A DNA stretch of 64,000 nucleotides from Gnetum montanum. Lineage: Eukaryota; Streptophyta; Gnetopsida; Gnetales; Gnetaceae. This document shows positions 56,308 to 64,000 of the stretch, one piece after another. The position numbers and the translations under genes are program-made. The stretch spans positions 314,706 through 378,705 of the forward strand of contig MNCI01016169.1 of the NCBI GenBank assembly GCA_015680685.1. Direction: 5' to 3'. Under the pieces are notes generated by a model. The model did no database searches, was not told where the DNA came from, and was given only the letters and a program-made list of their open reading frames with translations. Positions within the stretch are counted from its first letter, which is position 1; each line of letters opens with the position of its first letter.

Positions 56308-56757
56308 TATCATGGTGAGACCTGTCCTAATCATTTTGGACATAGTCGGGGTTTTATGTTGTATACACCCTCTCGTAGCCAATGTTCCTCCCCCTCAGAC
56401 TCGTTTGCAGGGGAGGGCTATATGGTTCCAGAAGGATGTGCTGGAATTTTTGCAGTTCTTGTTGCATAACTACAGTATCATTGTTTGGTCGCATTTGTCA
56501 GGTGATGTGGCTGGAGCCATTTTGGAACATTTGTTAGTTAGTTCTACATAGGGCATCCTGGCTTTCCTAACAGACAAGGCTATTAATACTAGTCGTCCTC
56601 AAGACCGTGAACTTAGTGCCAGAGGATTGAGGCATTTAAGTTGGATCTAGGAGATGCCTAGATTTAGCTGTTATCATGCGTATAATACTTTGTTCGTGGC
56701 TCATCATGTCTCAACTTACTTTCATAATCCACCAAGCATGGTGTATTATTCGGGCGG
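56308..56757 (+). pseudogene. antisense gene exon 2: FCP1/NLI-like domain
   Basis: VRPVLIILDIVGVLCCIHP, then FQKDVLEFLQFLLHNYSII and VWSHLSGDVAGAILEHLL match the order L-D-x-x-G-x-L, F-L-x-F, W-S seen in plant FCP1/NLI-interacting-factor proteins, which dephosphorylate protein Ser/Thr. The first Asp of motif I is kept; the second position of DxDx(T/V) is Val, so activity is doubtful. Stops: TAG 56549 and TAG 56648. The acceptor is TACAG at 56303-56307, the donor GTAAGT at 56758. Confidence 0.6.
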
Positions 56758-56845
56758 GTAAGTCGTTTTACTTGTAGTGTTGTTAATATGTTTTCTAATG
56801 TCTGAATTCGTAAAGCGTAAGATAGTAATGTGCCATATGATACAG

Positions 56846-57120
56846 GTTCTTCATCAACGAAAATGGGTTAGTGGACAATAATGATACATTGTCCTGGACT
56901 GAAAGGACGATAAATGAGTTTACGTCCACTAGCAACGTACGTGCTGGCGTAATGGGACAAATGGCCTTTGAAATTCCTGAGTATCCTACCCGTTATGCCG
57001 ATTCTTTCAAGAATTTCCAGAATCTCGGGTGGTTACATGAGGAATGGACTTTGAACCCGTCCCTCACCCTCACGGACGTGCAAAGGAAGCTTCCTCCATT
57101 TCCTTTTCCATTTGGACCTG
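56846..57120 (+). pseudogene. antisense gene exon 3
   Basis: An intact exon: GFFINENGLVDNNDTLSW, ERTINEFTSTSNVRAGVMGQ, GWLHEEWTLNPSLTLTDVQ, then a Pro/Phe-rich end. The acceptor is TACAG, the donor GTAAGG. No family recognised. Confidence 0.65.
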
Positions 57121-57224
57121 GTAAGGTTTTATTGCTACAATTAGTTATTGGATATTATTTTTTTTATTTTGAAATGTTGCCTAACAGTGTTTTCGCTATC
57201 TTGACTTGTGTCTTGTGATATCAG

Positions 57225-58268
57225 TTAGGGAATCCTAGGAGATTACCATCACGATTTTCAGCTGCGAGGCGAACACCCTTCTCTTCCGTTATGGCAACAT
57301 AAAGGAAGCACAACGCTGGCTCGACCACGCAGTGGCCCTAGTTGTGTTGGTCACTAAGCTGTGGGAAGCGAGGATGATGCACTTATTCTTGTCCGTAGAT
57401 GTCCCCGCAAGTGAAATGTTAACCCTGGTTAACTCCTTCAGCGAGGGAGCTGAACATTTTTGCACACGTGTGCGTAACGTGAGTGTGCATTTTGATATCG
57501 ATGCTCAGCTGTTTACTGACCTCTTCGACATCCCCTCTGATGGTCTTCCCATAGAGGAAAAATTGAGGAGAAGCGTCAAATGTTAGGAAGAGCTGGAGGA
57601 GTGGTTGGGGACTAAGAAGGACACAAAGGGGATCCCTTGTGAAAAGATAAAGTTAGAGGTTGCCAAGACCATTTATCCCCTCTTCTGAGTCTGGGATTTC
57701 CCTAGAATACTCTCATAGGGGAAGTTCTTTACTATAGAACAGTCCTGTATCATGTGAGAGGTGATCGAGAAGGGGACCCAATTCGACTGGGCAAGCTATT
57801 TCGCTGAGGGGTTAGGCACTGAGATGATCAGGCTCCGCCAAAAGCTTGAGTTCCGTTTCAGTGTGCACTTTGCCTTCTTTATAGCTTGCTTCCGGCATTT
57901 TGCCGAATTTTTGGTGGTCCAAAGGAATGGGGTCTGGGTACAACAGGACTGAGACCAATTATCGAAACCCTGGATTTCCCATTTCTTCGACACTATTCGG
58001 TCACAGGATCCTCTGAAGGGAATTGGGGAGTAGCTTTCCATGACAACTAGGGATGTGGCAGCACCACGAACGTGAGACCCTGACAGCATAGGTGGGGTGC
58101 TTCCCACTTACACTGGTGATGCGTCACGGGGGAAGCGCCTGGCGATAGAGATAGTAGATGCCTCGGTTCAGCGTAAAAGGCCTCGTTTAACTGAGGTGCC
58201 TGTGGAACTAGCAGGTGGCACGGGCAGAACTGTGCAAGTCAGGTTTCAGCGGAGTAAACCTCCGCCGG
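57225..58268 (+). pseudogene. antisense gene exon 4 (largest, eight stops)
   Basis: The frame holds over 1,044 nt: ANTLLFRYGNIKEAQRWLDH, RNVSVHFDIDAQLFTDLFDI, then FRFSVHFAFFIACFRHFAEF and a basic stretch (VQRKRPRLTEVPVE). Stops at 57236, 57584, 57686, 57716, 57755, 57950, 58031 and 58073 are all TAG or TGA. The donor is GTAAGC at 58269. Confidence 0.65.
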
Positions 58269-58368
58269 GTAAGCATAAAGACATAGTGAAAGTTATGGTA
58301 ATTGTTGCATTACGCAACTTTATTCAGGGTATTCTGAATTATTTAAATGTGTTATATGACATAAACAG

Positions 58369-58747
58369 GGAGACCTATAGAGTGGTTGACCCCTAAAACA
58401 GGGGCGGTGGTATTACAGCGTGAGGAAGGGGCCCCAATTTTGGAAGAGGAGGCCCCGACTATTAGAGTGAGTGACACACAGACCCTTGTGCATGAGGAGA
58501 GAGAGGAGGCAGAGTACGTTGATGCACTCCCCACTAGAACAGGTAGAGGTAATCAGTGTATTAAAATTTTTAAGGAATTCTGTTAATAACTAGAAATTTT
58601 AACTTAAGTATGCTACAGATGAACGAGAGGTATCCCCGTCCGCCATTGTAAGTAGAGTGTGGAGGGAATTCCCTGATAAATTTGCCTTCATAGAAGGTGT
58701 TGTCGGTGATATGATCGAGCACCTCGAGCACGTCGATCCTGGGGCTG
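58369..58747 (+). pseudogene. antisense gene exons 5 and 6
   Basis: Exon 5 (58369-58542) encodes IEWLTPKTGAVVLQREEGAP and an acidic tail (HEEREEAEYVDALP). Exon 6 (58619-58747) encodes EVSPSAIVSRVWREFPDKFA and MIEHLEHVDPGAG. Both are free of stops and keep phase 1 at each end (donors GTAGAG and GTATGT). Confidence 0.6.
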
Positions 58748-58826
58748 GTATGTTACGGCTATGGTAAGCTTATTTTATTATAAGGTTATAATGTTTATTT
58801 ACGTTTGATTTAATATTCGTCATCAG

Positions 58827-59640
58827 GAGCTCTCCTTTGATGGGACTCTATGGAGCCCATTGACATAGACACTATTGAGCCTTCATCGAAAGGAGTGGTT
58901 GTACCATGCAACATTTATGAGGAAATGCATAAATGTGCGTTACACTCGACTCGCTCCTTGTGGGAGAGTAAAAACATCAATGAAGACCTCTGGAAGAAGC
59001 TACAGAGGTCAGAGAAGGAAAGGATGTCTCTGACCAAAGAGGTCGGAGACTTAAGATCGTGATGCGAATTCTTGCAAGCGCGAGGAACGGGTGAAGAGGA
59101 CTCGCGAATGGCTGTTATTAACTACACTCGCTACTGGATTGTGGTCAGAAACAACGTACAAACCAGTTGTGAATTGGTGGAGCAAAGGATGCAAATAGAG
59201 CTCTTGGCCCAGAAGAACCAGGATTGGAAGGACTTTTGCACAAGTGTCCAAGAGTGGAGGTAGAAACAAAAAGATCATAAGCATCTGTATAAGTGAGAAA
59301 GTATTGCTTATCATCAGCACTATCGAGATTCTACCGTTGAAGCTCAATCCTTGTGATTGTTCCTTGATGTCATTGGTGCATCTAAGGCCTTTGAGAAGTT
59401 CCAGGAGCAGGTAACGGTGAGCGTGTCCCTGGAAAGAGAAATTACTCTTCCTGGGGAAGAGACCACAGTTCCTACCTTCTTCCTCGAACCACCTCGATGG
59501 ACTAGCATGGAGAAAGGGAAGGTGAAGGCTAGAACTAATCTGGGAAATGGAGTTTGGTCTGAGTTGACCAAAGATGAAATTATGCAACGCCTGTGGGTCG
59601 GTTTAGATCAACTCCCCTTTGCTGCGGATGCAGGGTCATC
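58827..59640 (+). pseudogene. antisense gene exon 7, charged coiled-coil-like
   Basis: MEPIDIDTIEPSSKGVVV, then LWKKLQRSEKERMSLTKEVG and LVEQRMQIELLAQKNQDWK suggest a helical, coiled-coil-forming part. Stops are at 58838, 59060, 59261, 59294 and 59354, the frame otherwise unbroken. The donor is GTGAGT at 59641, phase 2. Confidence 0.6.
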
Positions 59641-59722
59641 GTGAGTAAGTTTGAGTGTTATTGAATTTAAATTTTCTGACTTGTCCTATCATAGCTTTTG
59701 CTTATGTACTTGTTGTATGCAG

Positions 59723-59956
59723 GTACAAGGAATGGATGAAGAAGGTGGACAGAATGAAGAGCACATCCAGAAAGGAGAGCATAATGACACAGACCGTCCT
59801 CTTGGGGAGTAAGTGTTAGTGCAAGAACCTTGTGAAAATGACATTCCTCATGAAGGAATACTCCCTAAAAGGGACGACCCATTTGAAGACTATTTATTAG
59901 GCTTAGAGGTGGACTTAAGGGATACGGCCGATAGTGGTACTAGAGGGGATGCGTAA
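59723..59956 (+). pseudogene. antisense gene exon 8 (last, frame uncertain)
   Basis: In phase with exon 7 the frame runs about 31 codons (YKEWMKKVDRMKSTSRKE) to TAG. The alternative phase gives a longer acidic end (VQGMDEEGGQNEEHIQKG ... RDTADSGTRGDA, stop 59954-59956) with one internal TAA. Only one of the two is right; the second would need a one-base shift. Confidence 0.45.
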
Positions 59957-60479
59957 TTGTGATTTACGCACGATTTTATTTATGAGGTTGAACAATGGCA
60001 ATATGAATCTTGGCATGATTAATCATGAGATTTTCTTCATGTTTTTAATTTTATGTCTTTATTTATACAAAGCGTAAATAGAATTTGTTAAATATTTTGG
60101 ATAGGTTGTGTTATTATGACTGTAGAATGGAGTCGCTAGTTTAAGGCCATTACGGGCTGTCACATAGCGTTTGCGTAAGATACAAATGAATTTGCTAGTT
60201 TTAGGCCATTGCAGGCCTTTACTAGTTTTAGGCCGTTGCAGGCCATCTGCGTATGTCAGGGAATGTAATTGATAAAAGTGTACATATTTGCGTAATTGTA
60301 CTAATATGACTAATAGAAGTCAAGAAGCGTAAATGGCGTAAACTGGGAAGCATAAATGGCATAATGGATAGAAAACATAAATGTATGTATATTGAAGAAA
60401 ACTGACAGTCAAATTTGATAAGAAGAAATAGAAAAACTAGTGAAAATGTAACGATGTGCGTAAATACCACTTAGATCAA
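59957..60479 (+). other. region between the antisense gene and E4 protease
   Basis: Three copies of CTAGTTTTAGGCCRTTGCAGGC-like sequence lie at 60137-60245. GCGTAA and GCATAA words recur through 60480, as in the E4 LTR. No coding frame. This could be the 3' untranslated part of the antisense gene. Confidence 0.5.
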
Positions 60480-60679
60480 TCACTAGCCCGTAATTGTTTC
60501 TTGATGGCCTTTACGTTGATTGATGCGTAAGGGCGAGGAGATTTATGACCTGACTCCTCCACATCATCCTCCTCTCCCTGAAATGGTAGGTCACCCTAGG
60601 CTAGGCTGTCGTTATTCATTTCAACTTGTTCGGGAATTTGGACATGGGTTTGATCTTCAGGAATTTCGGTTTCTGAACC

Positions 60680-61299
60680 CTATTCTTCCTTGATGTTATT
60701 GACAGCTCTAGGAGTTATTTCATCACCGTGTATTACTACCTCTCCCCTTGCATAAGGTAGGTGTATCTCTTGTTGTATTGGTGATGAAACTGCCCTCAGT
60801 TGGGCTAGCCAGGACCTCCCTAGAATCAAGTTGAAACCGGGCATTTCCTCAACAATGATAAATATGGCGTCTATTGGGAATTGATCTCCTACCACAAATT
60901 CGATATGCACCATCCCTTTGACTTGAAAGATTTTAGGCATGATGTAGTTGTAGGACTGATCTGGTCGACCAGGCCCAACTTATCCACTATAGGATAAGGG
61001 ATGACATTCGTGGCCGTGCCATCGTCAATGTGCACCCCCTGGATCCGGTGTTGACCAACCCAAATGGTGATGAACATGGAGTCTGTTGTCACTCGACCTT
61101 TCTTAGGATCATCTTTGATGGATTCATCGTGAAAGGTCAAAGGGGTTGGTTTGGGTTGCTCAGCGGCGTGGGAAAAAATGACAGCATGTATCGCTTCTTC
61201 TTCCACTGGTAAACCTTCATTCACAGGTATGGATGTCAGCATATGGACCATAGCCTCACGGTGCTTTTGAGATATCATAAGCAAGTCATAGAGGCTCAA
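60680..61299 (-). pseudogene. E4 aspartic protease region
   Basis: SLYDLLMISQKHREAMVHML is the linker before protease in Tat/Athila elements. GVHIDDGTATNVIPYPIVDK is in the place of the D-S/T-G-A active site, here D-D-G-T. The second half has VHIEFVVGDQFPIDAIF and GFNLILGRSWLAQL. A frame change lies at about 60889-60940. The acidic tail continues to about 60480, where homology to a pol polyprotein ends. Confidence 0.75.
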
Positions 61300-61459
61300 T
61301 ATTGTGTTCTTCTATTTTAGAGCCTGCTTAACTTGTGTAAATGTGTCGAGGAGGTCCCGTTCTTAGCTGGGTTGCTTATCTCCTCTTTCTTCTTCCATTC
61401 GCCCTAAAAGACGAATTTCTCAAGGCAGAATAGCATCAGTCAGAGGGTTGTGTTTCTTC

Positions 61460-63053
61460 CTACCGAGGGAAGGTGGCTGTGTTTCTGTACCCTTGTCTTG
61501 CCCATAGGGTGCAGGCGAAGGTGGCTAGGGGCCTGGGCTTAGCGAAGCCTAGCGTAGAGTGGTTTTTGGTGACATTCATTGATGCATCCCCTTCCTTTTT
61601 TTTATTAGATGACAGTTGATGGTTTTGGTTAGAAGCTTGCCCCTGTGTAATAGGGGCAGCTGATGGTTTTGGTACCCTAAGGATAAAAGGCGCCTTAGGA
61701 GTAGGCGCGGACATGGCCATGGCTTTATCGTTAATGTGAGACCGAGTTATAGCTGGAGAGGGCATCCAAATAACAAAGGGTGGCCTTGAGAAGCTGCTAA
61801 CTACCAGTGAAGAACTCACCCCCTGGGGTGAACTGGTAGGTACACGTAAAACAAAGGGTTGTTTAGGTGGTACTTTCCCTTCACTGTCCGTACTTACCAC
61901 GTTGATGGTGTATGGGGCGTTATTTGCATTTAATGGGTCTTTGTACACATGCATCACCTGGTTTTCGGGACGTGTTGGACTACTGCCATCTAGTTTCAAA
62001 GAACCATCATCAATCATGCGTTGAATATCATCTTTCAATGCCCAGCAGTAATCAGTATCGTGACCACACAAATGATGGTAGTCACAAAAATGGTCCAACC
62101 TAAAAGACTTAGGAACTGGCGGTTTGTTAGGTAGGGCTAAAGAAGGATTCTTCAGCAATTCACAATGGTGCCTGTGACGCTACAGGCTGTCCAGAGAAAT
62201 TGGCCGTCACCGGTTGTGCAGGATGGAAGGTATAAGGGTATTGTGCAGTTACCTGCAGGACATGCATGGTAGATGCGGCTAAGGGTTGTACACCATATAA
62301 CACAGATTGATTGTGTTGTGCAACAGGCATGATCCACTGACCAGTCGTGGGTTGTTGAACAGATCGCTGCGATTGAACGGTGGTTGCGATCTATTGCCTT
62401 GCAATGGGCTGTGACAATAACGCTTGCACCGGATTTTGCACCGGGCAGGTTATAGGCATGGCATGGGCTTGCACTTGGGGAATGAAATGGGGTGTAGTAG
62501 ATGCAGGTATCATTGATGGAATACTGATTACACGTGGCGATGAGACTACTCCCATGTTATTTTGAGATGGCATTTGTACCTACAAAACTAAGGATTGTGT
62601 AGTGGCTTGCAGGACAACAGGAATATGGGTTTGGATGGTCATAGCTAGGTTGAGATGGGCAGCTTCTCCGATGAGAGAATTAAACAGGGGATTCACATAT
62701 GTATGGGGGTTGAGGGTATGGTATGAATCCGCATGTTTAGATTGGGCTGCAAATTCATCTTCTTCCTCCTCCTCATTTTGAGGTTCTAAAATAGACTGTG
62801 TAGTCTGATTCCTAGCCATAACCAGTTGGGACAGGAGTTCATGATAATGATTGGTCAGGGGGATAATGTCATACGCAGTAGGGGTGAAGTCTTGACCCCT
62901 TCTATGGAGCAACTCATAATTTCGTTTTGCCTCCATCTCGGCTCGGCTAAGGGCAAGCTTTGCCTGGATCTTGATGCAAATGAAATTATACTCTTCAAGA
63001 GTCAAGACGGTGAGTGAAGGATCCTTTCCCTGTAATCTCAACGAACGGCGCAA
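61460..63053 (-). pseudogene. E4 gag, Gln/Pro-rich with zinc knuckle, no capsid core seen
   Basis: The start is ATG at 63053 (MRRSLRLQGKDPSLTVLTLE). A Gln/Pro-rich middle part (62150-62580) follows, then FCDYHHLCGHDTDYCWALKD, the C-x2-H-x4-H-x4-C knuckle of Tat gag, and repeated PFVLRVP/PFVIWMP/PFILRVP motifs. The usual Y-D-G-x-x-D-P ... W capsid core of Tat gag is absent from the space between them. A few stops interrupt the Gln-rich part. Confidence 0.7.
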
Positions 63054-63390
63054 TGGTCCCTAAGGTCTTATTGCACCGAAAGCTGGTCTGGAATGGTGAT
63101 GGGATTTACGGATGTAGCACCCGAGTCAGTGGTGATCATAGTGGCAGTGGTTGCATATGTAGAATCCATCTCTCAGATAGGTCAATGATAACAAATGAAA
63201 GGATCTAAAAGGCGACGGCCCAACAAAATTATGATTTGGCTTTCTACCCTGTAGGATTCCAAAGGAATCGTTGCTATGACCAATCTACACCACACGATTT
63301 CGTAAACTTCCCTAGAGGTATTACGTTTACATTTTTATGGATGCGGGTATGGATTGCTTACAGGGCTACCTGTAAAATACAGATCGAAGG

Positions 63391-63413
63391 TTCAAGCCCT
63401 CCTTCTAGCACCA
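63391..63413 (-). promoter_or_regulatory. E4 primer-binding site
   Basis: The plus strand starts TTCAAGCCCTCCTTCTAGCA and ends CCA. It has the T-loop, T-stem 3' side and acceptor layout of a tRNA 3' end, so its complement is the primer site for E4, six bases from the LTR. It is identical (as complement) to 31280-31302 in G0. Not a tRNA gene: only this 3' part is present. Confidence 0.75.
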
Positions 63414-63419
63414 GAAAAC

Positions 63420-64000
63420 TATAACGACAAAAAACGTCAGTTGTTGGAAAATACCAAATGAAGATCCGTGTACACAGCCTTAACCATGGATTCGCGCGAG
63501 GGCCGTGCTGGAGAAAATGAATCTGCGGTGCCCTGAATGGTCTTGTTGATCAGACAGGGACTTACTTAATCAATAAATTAACGAATATCGCAATAATATA
63601 CATATTATATAGGTATTCCACGAAACAAACCGATCCAATTAATCGTAAAAGGAGTAGAAAACGATGTAAATAAATTGAAATAACGACAACGTCAACGCGA
63701 CAAGGAGGATTAGATTTAGGAAATATGCGTAATTCCAAGATCTATGTTTTGACTCGAAGACTGAGTATATTGTATACAAAGTTCCAATAGCAAACTCTGC
63801 TTATCCTGTGCGAAGCATACACAAAACAACAAGAAAACTGTTCAACAAGGAGTATAGAATGAAGCTTGGTCTACCTCGTAAGCCAAAGATGGAATGCAAG
63901 GAAGGTCAAGCTTGGATGTCTATCGATCAACTGTTTCTGATCAATAAACCTTGCCAACCACACCAGATGATCTCTCGATCTCTAATCTGCTCCTTTTGCC
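63420..64000 (-). repeat. E4 5' LTR, cut by the window end
   Basis: Aligns base for base with 48677-49257 (shared ATCCGTGTACACAG, GAGGGCC, CGCAATAATATA and others). Confidence 0.88.

Larger units (their letters stand above)
55895..59956 (+). pseudogene. antisense multi-exon gene inside E4 (FCP1/NLI-like domain plus unknown regions)
   Basis: Eight plus-strand exons fit: 55895-56013, 56308-56757, 56846-57120, 57225-58268, 58369-58542, 58619-58747, 58827-59640 and 59723 to 59819 or 59956. The introns are 76-294 bp with GT...AG ends. Exons 1 to 7 join in one constant frame, about 1,000 codons, with no frameshift but 15 premature stops (7 TAG, 8 TGA, 0 TAA). Exon 2 resembles an FCP1/NLI-type HAD phosphatase domain; exons 3-8 were not recognised. 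Opposite orientation to E4 means the splice signals are invisible to E4's RNA, so introns could survive retrotransposition. Alternatives: insertion by another element, or a lineage-specific extra open frame such as those known in some Tat elements. Confidence 0.72.
48677..64000 (-). mobile_element. E4: large Tat-lineage Ty3/gypsy element carrying an antisense gene (runs off window)
   Basis: On the minus strand from right to left are the 5' LTR (from 63420 rightward), primer site, gag (61460-63053), protease (60680-61299), an antisense multi-exon gene (55895-59956), reverse transcriptase and RNase H (53929-55260), archaeal-type RNase H (53107-53826), integrase (51953-53088), a 3' minisatellite and the 3' LTR (from 48677). 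The dual RNase H and the 3' tandem repeats are Tat-lineage traits. Stops in pol and a changed catalytic integrase residue show it is inactive. The size exceeds 15 kb. Confidence 0.88.

Noticed and set aside
59051-59587. 178-codon minus-strand frame opposite exon 7
   Set aside because: It is the complement of the exon 7 frame, has no pol homology and lies where E4 pol is interrupted by the antisense gene.
63391-63413. tRNA gene
   Set aside because: Only the T-loop side and acceptor end with CCA are present; no anticodon or D-arm upstream. It is a primer-binding site seen from the other strand.

Overview
The window is non-coding-dominated, AT-rich plant nuclear DNA built almost entirely of layered transposable elements. 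Plant origin is shown by a quinone-oxidoreductase gene fragment with a 2.1-kb intron, a plant L1-type LINE (DUF4283 ORF1, zf-RVT tail), a BED/DUF659 hAT, and Ty3/gypsy elements with tRNA-Asp primer sites or the dual RNase H of the Tat lineage. Long introns and degraded nested elements fit a large genome such as a gymnosperm, but the species cannot be named from sequence alone. Assembly gaps are at 10838 (1 N) and 45295-45408 (114 N).

Layout. 1-3 kb: two minus-strand exons of an NADPH:quinone oxidoreductase, the second frame-broken. 3-11.2 kb: diverged direct repeats around a decayed hAT transposon (7.1-9.84 kb). 12.1-17.2 kb: a full-length, GC-rich minus-strand LINE (12119-17232) with a 13-bp target-site duplication (TSD). 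17.8-21.5 kb: a small non-coding LTR element (TRIM/LARD-like), one LTR of which is split by about 2.1 kb of other DNA. 23.26-28.47 kb: a gag-only LTR element (E1; TSD AAGAG) inside a CCHC gag-like relic. 31.2-41.1 kb: an old plus-strand Tat-like relic (G0) split by a 7.2-kb gag-protease element (E2, 32857-40087; TSD ATTAG). 41-46 kb: unassigned DNA with simple repeats. 46.08-48.68 kb: a third member of the same family (E3, plus strand), cut at 48676 by a large minus-strand Tat-type element (E4) that runs past the window end.

The notable locus is in E4. Between its protease (60680-61299) and reverse transcriptase (53929-55260) lies a plus-strand, therefore antisense, gene of about eight exons (55895 to about 59956). 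Consensus-like splice sites keep one reading frame through exons 1-7. Exon 2 resembles the FCP1/NLI-interacting HAD-phosphatase fold, and exon 7 is rich in charged residues. The frame carries 15 premature stops, all TAG or TGA and none TAA, with no indel needed within exons 1-7, a pattern expected from methylcytosine deamination. E4 also has a catalytic Glu-to-Lys change in its integrase and no visible capsid core in gag, so it looks non-autonomous now.

No complete functional host gene was found. How the parts work together is therefore mostly a history of insertion: E2 into G0, E4 into E3, E1 into a gag-like relic, the LINE into AT-rich DNA, and a short retroposed insert at 10296-10488.
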